A DNA stretch of 64,000 nucleotides from an uncultured Bacteroidota bacterium (GTDB lineage Bacteria; Bacteroidota; Bacteroidia; Bacteroidales; F082): the NCBI GenBank assembly GCA_900542475.1, contig UQNO01000005.1, forward strand, positions 1 to 64,000. The letters run 5' to 3'. Of this stretch, positions 17,849 through 25,937 are shown piece after piece. A program made the position numbers and the translations under genes. Each line of letters begins with the position of its first letter. The first letter of the stretch is position 1. Under the pieces are notes generated by a model. That model saw only the letters and a list, made by a program, of their open reading frames with translations, was not told the origin of the DNA and did not search any database.

Positions 17849-19056
17849 GTAAGTTGCAGGAATTAATTCAGAAACTTTGCCCGGACGGGGTTGAGTATAA
17901 AAAATTGGAAGAAGTATTAGAATATGAACAGCCGACTAAATACATAGTCGAAAATACAGATTATGATAATTCTTATAATATACCTGTGCTGACAGCTGGA
18001 CAAACGTTTATTTTGGGATATACAAATGAAAAATTTGGAATATACAGAGCAAGTTTGGAATCACCTACAATTATATTTGATGATTTTACAACATCATTTC
18101 ATTGGGTTGATTTTGATTTTAAAATAAAAAGTTCTGCAATTAAAATGTTGAGACCCCAAAAAACATTTAATGGTTCTTTTAGGTATGTCTATTATGCTAT
18201 GAAGTGTATTAAATATGAAGCTGTAGATCATTCTCGTCATTGGATTTCAAAATATTCTCAATTTGAAATTCCAATTCCACATCCAGACATTCAAGAAGAA
18301 ATTGTTCGTATTCTCGACAATTTTACAAATCTTGCAGCGGAGCTGCAAGCGGAGCTGCAAGCGGAGCTGCAAGCGAGACAGGAACAATATGAGTATTATA
18401 GAGATAAACTGTTGAGTTTCAATAATATAGATGGGGGGGGGTACACAACTGTAACTTGGATGAAAATGAGTGAGATTTTTGAAATGAAGAATGGTTACAC
18501 ACCATCAAAAGCCGTAACTGAATATTGGGAGAATGGCATCATTCCATGGTTCAGAATGGAAGATATACGCAAAAATGGTAGAATCCTTTCGGATTCAATT
18601 TTGCATATCACCCCGCAAGCCGTTAAGGGAGGCAAGCTCTTCCATGCAAATTCAATTATCCTGGCAACGACAGCAACTATTGGTGAACATGCTCTTATAA
18701 TTGCTGATTCGCTTGCGAATCAGCGATTTACGAATTTATCAATTCGTAAATCGCTATCAAATGCTCTGGATATGAAGTATTTCTACTACTATATGTTTGT
18801 TATAGATGATTGGTGTCGGAATAATACAAATGTGTCAGGATTCGCCTCTGTCGATATGCGGAAGTTAAAGAATTTGCTCATACCCATTCCTCCACTTGCC
18901 GAGCAGAAACGCATTGTCTCCATTCTCGACAAGTTCGACGCATTGGTCAATGACCTCTCTCGTGGCTTGCCGGCAGAAATCGCAGCCGTGCAAGAACAAT
19001 ACGAATATTACAGAGATAAATTATTGTCGTTTCCAAGAAATAAAATAAGCGCGTAA
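17845..19056 (+). CDS. hsdS: Type I restriction-modification specificity subunit HsdS, likely phase variable
   Basis: The protein is 403 aa with the usual two-half design. TRD1 spans about residues 15-150 and the central conserved helix about 155-192. TRD2 spans about 205-345 and the distal conserved helix about 350-400. Both helices end in QEQYEYYRDKLLSF (coding 18379-18420 and 18991-19032), forming an internal direct repeat. The central helix carries three AELQ repeats. Immediately after it, a run of nine G encodes G197-G199. Losing or gaining one G gives stops after 202 or 209 residues, while an in-frame ATG at 18460 could start a 198-aa second half. HsdS sets the bipartite target of the complex. 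As written the frame is intact (ON). Confidence 0.93.
   Translation: MSKLQELIQKLCPDGVEYKKLEEVLEYEQPTKYIVENTDYDNSYNIPVLTAGQTFILGYTNEKFGIYRASLESPTIIFDDFTTSFHWVDFDFKIKSSAIKMLRPQKTFNGSFRYVYYAMKCIKYEAVDHSRHWISKYSQFEIPIPHPDIQEEIVRILDNFTNLAAELQAELQAELQARQEQYEYYRDKLLSFNNIDGGGYTTVTWMKMSEIFEMKNGYTPSKAVTEYWENGIIPWFRMEDIRKNGRILSDSILHITPQAVKGGKLFHANSIILATTATIGEHALIIADSLANQRFTNLSIRKSLSNALDMKYFYYYMFVIDDWCRNNTNVSGFASVDMRKLKNLLIPIPPLAEQKRIVSILDKFDALVNDLSRGLPAEIAAVQEQYEYYRDKLLSFPRNKISA
18337..18372 (+). repeat. Three tandem 12-bp repeats in hsdS central region
   Basis: The unit GCGGAGCTGCAA is repeated exactly three times in frame and encodes AELQ x3. It lies in the spacer helix between the two target-recognition domains, where repeat number sets the spacing between half-sites in EcoR124-type enzymes (family knowledge). 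Copy-number change keeps the frame. Confidence 0.9.
18433..18441 (+). repeat. Homopolymeric G9 tract within hsdS
   Basis: Nine consecutive G encode three glycines at the junction of the two HsdS halves in an AT-rich stretch. Slippage by one base in either direction reaches a stop within 25 bp or so. Such tracts are classic phase-variation sites. Confidence 0.9.
18703..18755 (+). repeat. Two adjacent perfect hairpins within hsdS TRD2
   Basis: GCTGATTCGC (18703-18712) pairs with GCGAATCAGC (18715-18724). AGCGATTTACGAATT (18722-18736) pairs with AATTCGTAAATCGCT (18741-18755) around a 4-base loop. Both lie in coding sequence for IIADSLANQRFTNLSIRKS. Confidence 0.75.
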
Positions 19057-19057
19057 A

Positions 19058-22000
19058 ATGGCACAATATAACACCATAGCAGAATCGAACAATTTTATAG
19101 TCCTTGATGACTATACCAAGTATAATGAACTTCACGAGCCTTCGGTGGCTTATCAGTCGGAAGCAAGTCTTGAGCAGGAGTTTATTCAAGATTTAGTAAG
19201 TCAAGGCTATGAATATCGTCCTGATATTTCGTCTCCCGAAGCGTTGTTGGCCAATGCCCGCGTAAAGATTCAGGAACTTAACGATATGGCGTTTACTGAC
19301 AAGGAATGGCTGCGGTTTGTGGAAGAATATCTGGATAAACCGGGAGATACGTTGATAGATAAAACCCGTAAAATTCACGATAATCATATCTATGATTTTG
19401 TTTTTGATGACGGACATATCAAAAATATCTACCTTGCCGACAAGCAAAATATTGCCCGAAACAAGGTGCAGGTAATCAATCAATTTGAGCAGACTGGAGC
19501 GCAGGAAAACCGTTACGATGTCACGATATTGGTCAATGGCTTGCCGTTGGTGCAGATTGAATTGAAAAGACGAGGGGTTGCCATTCGCGAGGCCTTTAAC
19601 CAGGTGCACCGATATTCCAAAGAGAGTTTTAATAGCGAAAACTCACTGTTCAAATTTATTCAGGTGTTTGTCATATCGAATGGCACGGACAGCCGTTATT
19701 TTGCCAATACGGTAGAGCGGAACAAGAATAGTTTTGACTTTACTATGAACTGGGCAAATGCCAAAAACGAACTGATAAAAGACCTGAAAGATTTTACAGA
19801 GACCTTTTTCCAAAAAAATACGTTGCTGAATATCATTTTTACATATTCTGTCTTTGATGTTAACAATACTTTGCTCATTATGCGTCCGTATCAGATTGCA
19901 GCGACAGAACGGATGCTGTGGAAAATAAAGAGTGCATATCAAGCAAAGAAATGGGCGACAACAGAAGGTGGCGGATATGTTTGGCACACAACAGGCTCGG
20001 GAAAAACACTTACCAGCTTCAAGGCTGCACGACTGGCAACACAATTAGACTTTATTGATAAAGTTTTCTTCGTCGTTGACCGTAAAGACTTGGACTATCA
20101 AACCATGAAAGAATATCAACGCTTCTCTCCTGACAGTGTCAATGGTTCGGAAAGCACGGCAGGTTTGAAACGGAATATCGAAAAAGACGACAACAAGATT
20201 ATAGTCACCACTATTCAGAAACTGAATAATCTGATGAAGAGTGAGGACAATATGCCGATATATCAAAAGCAGGTGGTCTTTATTTTCGACGAGTGTCATC
20301 GTTCTCAATTCGGCGAGGCGCAAAAGCAGTTGAAGAAAAAGTTCAAAAAGTATTATCAATTCGGATTTACCGGTACGCCAATATTTCCAGGTAATGCTCT
20401 TGGAGCGGAAACCACGGCAAGTGTGTTTGGCAGAGAATTGCATTCATACGTGATAACTGATGCTATCCGCGATGAAAAAGTTCTGAAATTCAAGGTCGAT
20501 TATAATGATGTGCGTCCTCTGTTTAAGGATATCGAGACAGAGGTTGACGAGCAGAAATTAAGTGCTGCTGAAAATAAGCAAGCATTGCTTCATCCTGCCC
20601 GTATCACCGAGATTTCACAATACATCTTGCAGAATTTTAAGATTAAGACACATCGTAATCAAGGAGGCAAAAAAGGTTTCAATGCCATGTTTGCCGTTAG
20701 CAGTGTCGATGCTGCCAAATGCTATTATGATGAGTTGAATAAATTGCAAGAAGGCTCTGATAAGCCGTTGAAGATTGCTACTATTTTCTCTTTTGCCGCC
20801 AATGAAGAACAAAGTGCGATAGGTGATATTGCAGACGAGAATTTTGAACCATCGGCAATGGATTTGAGTGCCAAAGAGTTCTTGACAAAAGCTATTAATG
20901 ATTATAACGCCATGTTTGGCACTAATTATAGCGTTGACAGCAGGGAGTTTCAGAACTACTACAGAGACCTTGCCAAGAGAGTGAAAAACAAAGAAGTGGA
21001 TCTTGTGATTGTGGTAGGTATGTTTTTGACAGGTTTCGACGCCCCGACTCTGAATACATTGTTTGTTGACAAGAACTTGCGTTATCATGGATTGATACAG
21101 GCATTTTCTCGCACAAACCGAATTTATGACCCGACCAAGACTTTTGGCAATATAGTAACTTTCAGAGACCTTGAACAGCATACCATTGATGCTATAACTT
21201 TATTCGGGGATAAGAACACCGCAAATTTTGTGCTGGAAAAGAGTTATAGGGAGTATTTGGAAGGCTTTAAAGACCTCGCTTCAGGAGAGGCCAAGAAAGG
21301 TTATGTTGAAATTGTAAAGGAGTTGGATGACAGATTCCCTGATGTAGATAAGATTGTTACAGAACAAGATAAAAAAGACTTTGTCAAACTGTTTGGAGAA
21401 TATCTGCGTGTGGAAAACATTTTGCAAAATTATGATGAATTTACGGCTCTTAAAGCTTTTCAATCTGTAGATAGCGATAATCAAGAGGCGGTAGAGGCAT
21501 TAAAAAACGAATATTTCCTGACTGATGACGACATTGCAAAAATGCAAAAAATGAAGATTCCATCAGACAGAATGCTCCAAGATTACAAATCTACATATAA
21601 TGACATCAGGGATTGGTTGAGGCGGGAAAAAGAAGGGAAACAGTCTGAAAAATCGAAAATAAATTGGGATGATGTGGTTTTTGAGATAGATTTGCTCAAA
21701 TCCCAAGAGATTGATTTGGATTATATTCTTGAGTTGATATTCGAGAAAAATAAAAAGAAGATGGATAAATCTTCTTTGACAGAGGAAATCCGCCGAGTTA
21801 TTAGGTCAAGTGTTGGCAACAGAGCCAAAGAAAGTTTGATTGTTGATTTTATCAACAACACAAATTTAGATGTTTTTACAGATAGAACGGATGTAATAAA
21901 GGCTTTCTATGAATATGCACAAGCCGAATTGAAAAAAGAGGCTGCCGCTTTGATTGCAGGTGAAAATCTGAATGCAAAAGAAGCCAAACATTATATCGAA

Positions 22001-22165
22001 CTTTCTTTGAAACGTAAATTTGCAAGTGAAAACGGGACAGACTTCAATAACATATTGCCGAAAATGAGTCCTCTAAATCCGCAATATTTAACGAAGAAGC
22101 AGACGGTATTCCAAAAAATCGTTGCTTTTATCGAGAAGTTCAAAGGAATTGGAGGAAAATTGTAA
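19058..22165 (+). CDS. hsdR: Type I restriction endonuclease subunit HsdR
   Basis: The protein is 1035 aa, full length for the family. The N-terminal PD-(D/E)XK nuclease is seen as YDVTILVNGLPLVQIELKRRG, with Asp and ELK catalytic residues near 150-170. The translocase follows: Walker A TTGSGKTLTS near residue 312, DEAH-type box FDECHRSQFG near 413, FTGTP motif III and QAFSRTNR motif VI near 685. A helical C-terminus binds HsdM/HsdS. It translocates DNA using ATP and cleaves unmodified DNA at a distance. It starts one base after hsdS and appears intact. Confidence 0.95.
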   Translation: MAQYNTIAESNNFIVLDDYTKYNELHEPSVAYQSEASLEQEFIQDLVSQGYEYRPDISSPEALLANARVKIQELNDMAFTDKEWLRFVEEYLDKPGDTLIDKTRKIHDNHIYDFVFDDGHIKNIYLADKQNIARNKVQVINQFEQTGAQENRYDVTILVNGLPLVQIELKRRGVAIREAFNQVHRYSKESFNSENSLFKFIQVFVISNGTDSRYFANTVERNKNSFDFTMNWANAKNELIKDLKDFTETFFQKNTLLNIIFTYSVFDVNNTLLIMRPYQIAATERMLWKIKSAYQAKKWATTEGGGYVWHTTGSGKTLTSFKAARLATQLDFIDKVFFVVDRKDLDYQTMKEYQRFSPDSVNGSESTAGLKRNIEKDDNKIIVTTIQKLNNLMKSEDNMPIYQKQVVFIFDECHRSQFGEAQKQLKKKFKKYYQFGFTGTPIFPGNALGAETTASVFGRELHSYVITDAIRDEKVLKFKVDYNDVRPLFKDIETEVDEQKLSAAENKQALLHPARITEISQYILQNFKIKTHRNQGGKKGFNAMFAVSSVDAAKCYYDELNKLQEGSDKPLKIATIFSFAANEEQSAIGDIADENFEPSAMDLSAKEFLTKAINDYNAMFGTNYSVDSREFQNYYRDLAKRVKNKEVDLVIVVGMFLTGFDAPTLNTLFVDKNLRYHGLIQAFSRTNRIYDPTKTFGNIVTFRDLEQHTIDAITLFGDKNTANFVLEKSYREYLEGFKDLASGEAKKGYVEIVKELDDRFPDVDKIVTEQDKKDFVKLFGEYLRVENILQNYDEFTALKAFQSVDSDNQEAVEALKNEYFLTDDDIAKMQKMKIPSDRMLQDYKSTYNDIRDWLRREKEGKQSEKSKINWDDVVFEIDLLKSQEIDLDYILELIFEKNKKKMDKSSLTEEIRRVIRSSVGNRAKESLIVDFINNTNLDVFTDRTDVIKAFYEYAQAELKKEAAALIAGENLNAKEAKHYIELSLKRKFASENGTDFNNILPKMSPLNPQYLTKKQTVFQKIVAFIEKFKGIGGKL

Positions 22166-22174
22166 TATGCGATA

Positions 22175-22190
22175 TTGCTGTCCGGTAAAA
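22175..22190 (-). repeat. Right copy of inverted repeat bracketing the type I RM locus
   Basis: TGCTGTCCGGT at 22176-22186 is the exact reverse complement of 15390-15400 and lies 10 bp after the hsdR stop. The decamer AATTCAAAAA follows at 22189-22198 and also occurs at 15363-15372, but it is low complexity. Confidence 0.5.
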
Positions 22191-22250
22191 TTCAAAAAAG
22201 CATAAACATCTTACTCGAAGCCATGAGGGTGGTGGTTATGTGCCGCAACA

Positions 22251-22282
22251 AATAAACGCCGACATTTCTGTCGGCGTTTATT
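22251..22282. terminator. Perfect 14-bp hairpin between hsdR and tRNA-Arg
   Basis: AATAAACGCCGACA pairs with TGTCGGCGTTTATT around TTTC. It lies just beyond the 3' end of the minus-strand tRNA-Arg and 85 bp after hsdR, so it can end both transcripts. Confidence 0.75.
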
Positions 22283-22283
22283 G

Positions 22284-22357
22284 TGAACTAGGCGGGAGTC
22301 GAACCCACAACCGCCTGATCCGTAGTCAGGGACTCTATCCAATTGAGCTACTAGTCC
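22284..22357 (-). tRNA. tRNA-Arg (anticodon ACG)
   Basis: Read on the minus strand, the acceptor GGACTAG pairs with CTAGTTC (one G-T), followed by discriminator A. The D-arm is GCTC/GAGT. The anticodon stem CCTGA/TCAGG encloses loop CTACGGA, giving anticodon ACG (inosine-modified, reading CGN). The T-loop is GGTTCGACTCC-like. CCA is not encoded, consistent with the cca gene at 47110. Its 3' end faces the type I RM locus. Confidence 0.95.
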
Positions 22358-22423
22358 ATTGCGTTTTGCGCTGCAAAATTACAACAATTTTCGATACCTT
22401 CAACAAAAAATCTCTTTTTTTTA

Positions 22424-22462
22424 AGATTTCTCCATTTCGCTTCGCTCTATGCGAAATGATGA
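22424..22462. repeat. Dispersed intergenic palindrome, copy between the two tRNAs
   Basis: The copy reads AGATTTCTCC followed by CATTTCGC, a short loop, GCGAAATG and ATGA. It shares the AGATTTCTC and GAAATGA ends with copies at 35188-35216 and 61798-61828. The inner 8-bp stem is perfect. Confidence 0.65.
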
Positions 22463-22470
22463 GAAGGCCG

Positions 22471-22552
22471 TGGGGGAGGGTGGACTCGAACCACCGAACT
22501 CATCCGAGGACAGATTTACAGTCTGTTGCAATTGCCACTATGCGACTCCCCC
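22471..22552 (-). tRNA. tRNA-Tyr (anticodon GTA)
   Basis: On the minus strand, acceptor GGGGGAG pairs with CTCCCCC plus discriminator A. The anticodon arm CAGA-CTGTAAA-TCTG gives GTA. A long variable arm (class II) and a GGTTCGAGTCC T-arm are present. The 82-nt length fits tRNA-Tyr. CCA is not encoded. Confidence 0.95.
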
Positions 22553-22642
22553 AAGGATTTTTGCGCTGCAAAATTACAAATATTTCTGTAATTGACAACA
22601 AATTATTTTGAAAAAAATAAAAAAAACATAATGGTTTATAAA

Positions 22643-23512
22643 TCAATAAATTACCGAGCATTGTCGCAGCGATGACGCATGAAAACAGCCGACGGCCTCG
22701 CCTTCGGGATTGATGTTTGTGCGCACATTCGACGGCGTTCCCATCATGGGATTGCTGCCGGTACTCGCTATGATGTCGGTAATATAATAGCCATAGAACT
22801 CTGGAATAGACCATAAATCCATGGTGACGGTGTCGCCGGTATGCAACACTTGAAGACTGTCGCGCTGGTTGAGGGCGTATATCGGGAACTCGCCGCTTAT
22901 CATCACCATGAAAGGCCCGTTGAAGTAGATTCCTGCAAACCCCATGGGCTGAAATATCTGGCATTTGGTGAGAGTGTCGCCCCCGACATCTTCGTTGTTA
23001 ATCTTTACCCTTGCCATATAACATATCGAAGGATCGTCGTTGGTCTGAAAGTATGGATAAACACCGAGATGATCTTCCATTTCCAGGGAATTGAACTTCC
23101 ATGGCTTGATGCGGATGGAGTCGATGCGCTCGACATTGGCATTCATCGTCGATTCGGCAAAGAAATGACGATTGCCGCTTTCATCAATGAAATCTATTGA
23201 GAGATGATAGGTGTGGCCGACTTGTCCGGCAAACTCGTTGACCGACAGATAAATGCCGGAATTTTCGCTTTCCTCATACCAAATGGTGTCGGCACCGTCA
23301 ACGACAAAGACAATGGCGTCGGACACCATTTCCGGCTCGCCTCCATAAAACGGCATGGTGCGACTGACAACGACCTCTTGTCTCTTGTATTCGTCAGTGA
23401 CGGAGCCACTCACGCCTATGAGTTGGTTGCCATCTTGCGGCGTGATTCTGATGCGTTCGGTGCAGGCTGTCAACATGAGCAATGCGAGCAGTGTTATTAT
23501 TGTTTTTTTCAT
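22643..23512 (-). CDS. DUF4249 lipoprotein, partner of the TonB-dependent receptor
   Basis: The protein is 289 aa with lipoprotein signal MKKTIITLLALLMLTACTE. The body is beta-rich with the DUF4249 pattern: an N-terminal GSVTDEYKRQEVVVSRTMPF segment, then VVDGADTIWYEE and YHLSIDF strands. The protein should be anchored in the outer membrane. It starts 3 bp after the stop of the upstream TonB receptor gene and is surely co-transcribed. DUF4249/TonB pairs are frequent in Bacteroidota, but their ligand is unknown. Confidence 0.85.
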   Translation of the reverse strand: MKKTIITLLALLMLTACTERIRITPQDGNQLIGVSGSVTDEYKRQEVVVSRTMPFYGGEPEMVSDAIVFVVDGADTIWYEESENSGIYLSVNEFAGQVGHTYHLSIDFIDESGNRHFFAESTMNANVERIDSIRIKPWKFNSLEMEDHLGVYPYFQTNDDPSICYMARVKINNEDVGGDTLTKCQIFQPMGFAGIYFNGPFMVMISGEFPIYALNQRDSLQVLHTGDTVTMDLWSIPEFYGYYITDIIASTGSNPMMGTPSNVRTNINPEGEAVGCFHASSLRQCSVIY

Positions 23513-23515
23513 GAC

Positions 23516-25843
23516 TTAATATTTAAAGTTATATGATATTGAAGGAATTATAGAGAAAAGATACATCTGTTTCGTCTCCAATGTGTTGTTTTCGCCTTGA
23601 GTGAATATCACCGCCCATGTGTTATGACGGCCGTAAACGTTATAAATGGAGACGTTCCATTCTCCTTGCCAACGTTTGTGTTTCTTTCCACTCCAAGTGG
23701 CGGAGAAGTCTAAACGATGGTAGTCGGGATAACGGCTCTGGTTGCGGTATCCGTTGTAAATGGCGTAAGTAGAGCCGTGGTCGGTGTATTTACCGTAAGG
23801 ATAGGTTATTGGCTGCCCTGTATTGTAAATCCAGTTGACCGATGTGTTGAAACGGTCGGAAAACTCGTAGTTAAGCACTACGCTGATGCAATGTGGGCGG
23901 TCGTAAGGCGAGCGGTACTCCTCGTCATGGCTTATGCCTTTGACGGTTCGAAATGAACGGCTGTAAGTGTATGAAACCCATCCTGTAAACTTGCCGTAAT
24001 TCTTCCTGACAAGAAACTCCGTGCCATAAGAGCGACCTTTTCCGGTACGTACCTCGCCGTCAATCAACAAGTTGCCATAGAAGAAGGCGTCGTCAACGAA
24101 ATCAATGACGTCGGTGAGATTTTTGTAGAATAGCTCCACAGATGTCTCGATGTCGTTGCCGCGGAAATTGCGGAAATAACCGACGGCAAACTGGTCGCAT
24201 TTCTGTGGCTTTATGTTTGGATTGGTAGGAAACCACACGTCAAAAGGCAGTCCCCCGGTGGCGTTTGTGGCAAGTTGCGCATATTGCACGGTCCTTGAAT
24301 ATGAAGCCTTTACAGAAGATGTGGCTCCCAGACGATAAATCATGGCGAGGCGCGGCTCGAGATTGACTTCGGTGTTGAAAATCTTGCCCTTGGGATATAT
24401 GATGGAGTCGTAATTCTTGAAATTCTCGTCAAAAAGATACAAGGTCTCGTCTCCAATGTTCTGATACATCGACAGTCGCAAGCCGTATCTTACCGAGAAG
24501 AAAGGCGTCAAGTTGTGCTCGTGGCCATAATACAAAGCCGATTCTATGGCTTTGCGATAGATTTTTTCATTCGCGTTGACACCTAAAAACTGTGCCACAA
24601 CTCCCGTCCTGTCGTGCAACTCGCCTTGGTTGTATCTGTGGTAAGTCATTGATAATCCGAATTTAGACGTGATTTTGTCGTTCATCAGCCAAGCAAAATC
24701 ATATTTTCCGGAAAGGTCGTTGATGCCTGCTCTGATAGAGAAATCGTAGGGTTTCATTGTCACGTCGATGTCATATCTATATTGAGTATAAAGCAACGAC
24801 AGATTGGATGTCAGATTGTCGTTGAAGATATGATTCCAACGAGTTGTCGTTGTCGTGTTCCCGTAGCCGATGTCCATCAGGTTGACAACACCTATTTTGT
24901 CGTATCCGTTGTACACGGATATGAAGAGACGGTTGTTTTTGTCGAAGACATGAGTTATTTTCCCGTTCAAATCGTAAAAATAAAGACGCGTGTTTTTCAA
25001 ACTGTTTATCAGATAAGGTGTCACCAAGCCTCCGTAAGTGAAACGTCCGGCAAGCATTACAGCGGTTCGCTGTTTGTTGAAAGGCATATTGAGCATGAGA
25101 CGGCTGGCGAGAATGCCGATGCCTCCCGTCATTGTCAAACGGTCGGGAATCTCGTCTAATGTCTTGACATCAAGCACCGATGACAGTCGGCTGTCATAAT
25201 ATGCGGGAATGTCGCCTTTATATAATGTGGCGTCTTTCACTGCATCGTTGTTGAACACCGAGAAGAACCCGAGGAAATGCGATGCGTTATACACCGGCGC
25301 ATCGTCGAGGGTTATCAGGTTTTGGTCGGGAGAGCCGCCGCGCACACTGAAGCCTGACGAGCCTTCCGAAGCCGCCTGGACACCCGGAAGAAGCTGCACC
25401 GCCTTGATGACATCGACCTCGCCCATGAGAGCGGGAATCCTTTTGATACGATTGATTTCCAACTTCTGGACACTCATGGCAAGCTCGCGAACATTGGCGT
25501 CTTTCTTCTTACTTGTTATCACAACGTTATCCAATATCTGTGATTCCATCTGCATATTGATATTCAGACGTTTACGAGAATTATCGACAACAATGTCCTT
25601 TTCTATGGTCGTATAACCGAGATAAGAAAAACGAATCTTGTATTTTCCGGGACTTAAACTGAAATCGTAATATCCATTATAATTTGTGATTGTGCCTTTT
25701 TGCAATGAGTCGTTGTAGATGGCAGCCCCGACAAGCAGCTCCCCGGTGTCCTCGTCTTTCACGACACCGTAGATGCCAGACTGGGCATAAACGCTCAATG
25801 AGGCTAACAGCAGCAGCATCAATAATATATATTGTTTTTTCAT
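23516..25843 (-). CDS. TonB-dependent outer-membrane receptor with carboxypeptidase-D-like N-domain
   Basis: The protein is 775 aa. The start at 25843 gives the signal peptide MKKQYILLMLLLLASLSVYAQ; an upstream in-frame start would bury it. Residues about 22-105 form the CarboxypepD_reg-like domain (GIYGVVKDEDTGELLVGAAI). Residues about 110-235 form the plug, with VRGGSPDQNLITLDDAPVYN. The rest is a beta-barrel ending in a terminal aromatic strand (SYNFKY). It imports an unidentified ligand using TonB energy. Unlike SusC it is followed by DUF4249 rather than SusD, so it belongs to that smaller receptor class. Confidence 0.92.
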   Translation of the reverse strand: MKKQYILLMLLLLASLSVYAQSGIYGVVKDEDTGELLVGAAIYNDSLQKGTITNYNGYYDFSLSPGKYKIRFSYLGYTTIEKDIVVDNSRKRLNINMQMESQILDNVVITSKKKDANVRELAMSVQKLEINRIKRIPALMGEVDVIKAVQLLPGVQAASEGSSGFSVRGGSPDQNLITLDDAPVYNASHFLGFFSVFNNDAVKDATLYKGDIPAYYDSRLSSVLDVKTLDEIPDRLTMTGGIGILASRLMLNMPFNKQRTAVMLAGRFTYGGLVTPYLINSLKNTRLYFYDLNGKITHVFDKNNRLFISVYNGYDKIGVVNLMDIGYGNTTTTTRWNHIFNDNLTSNLSLLYTQYRYDIDVTMKPYDFSIRAGINDLSGKYDFAWLMNDKITSKFGLSMTYHRYNQGELHDRTGVVAQFLGVNANEKIYRKAIESALYYGHEHNLTPFFSVRYGLRLSMYQNIGDETLYLFDENFKNYDSIIYPKGKIFNTEVNLEPRLAMIYRLGATSSVKASYSRTVQYAQLATNATGGLPFDVWFPTNPNIKPQKCDQFAVGYFRNFRGNDIETSVELFYKNLTDVIDFVDDAFFYGNLLIDGEVRTGKGRSYGTEFLVRKNYGKFTGWVSYTYSRSFRTVKGISHDEEYRSPYDRPHCISVVLNYEFSDRFNTSVNWIYNTGQPITYPYGKYTDHGSTYAIYNGYRNQSRYPDYHRLDFSATWSGKKHKRWQGEWNVSIYNVYGRHNTWAVIFTQGENNTLETKQMYLFSIIPSISYNFKY

Positions 25844-25862
25844 ATATGTTTTTTTTGCTTTG

Positions 25863-25870
25863 CAAAGATA
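25863..25870 (-). promoter_or_regulatory. -7 box for the TonB receptor/DUF4249 operon
   Basis: TATCTTTG on the minus strand is an exact TAnnTTTG match, 20 bp upstream of the receptor ATG. Confidence 0.6.
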
Positions 25871-25937
25871 ATGTTTTTTTTGAAAAAAATTGTTTTTCAT
25901 ATCAAAAAATGTTCCAAATTTGCAAAAAAATCAAGAC

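Noticed and set aside
18337..18372. The 12-bp repeat array as a CRISPR-like structure
   Set aside because: The units are contiguous without spacers, in frame and within hsdS. No CRISPR array or cas gene was seen in the window.
15363..22198. AATTCAAAAA direct repeats at both sides of the RM locus as a target-site duplication
   Set aside because: The decamer is A/T-rich and expected often by chance; it does not sit at equal distance from the inverted repeats.
22240..22611. A 123-codon plus-strand open frame
   Set aside because: It runs antisense through tRNA-Arg and tRNA-Tyr; the GSRTHN-like peptide is a known artefact of translating tRNA genes backwards.
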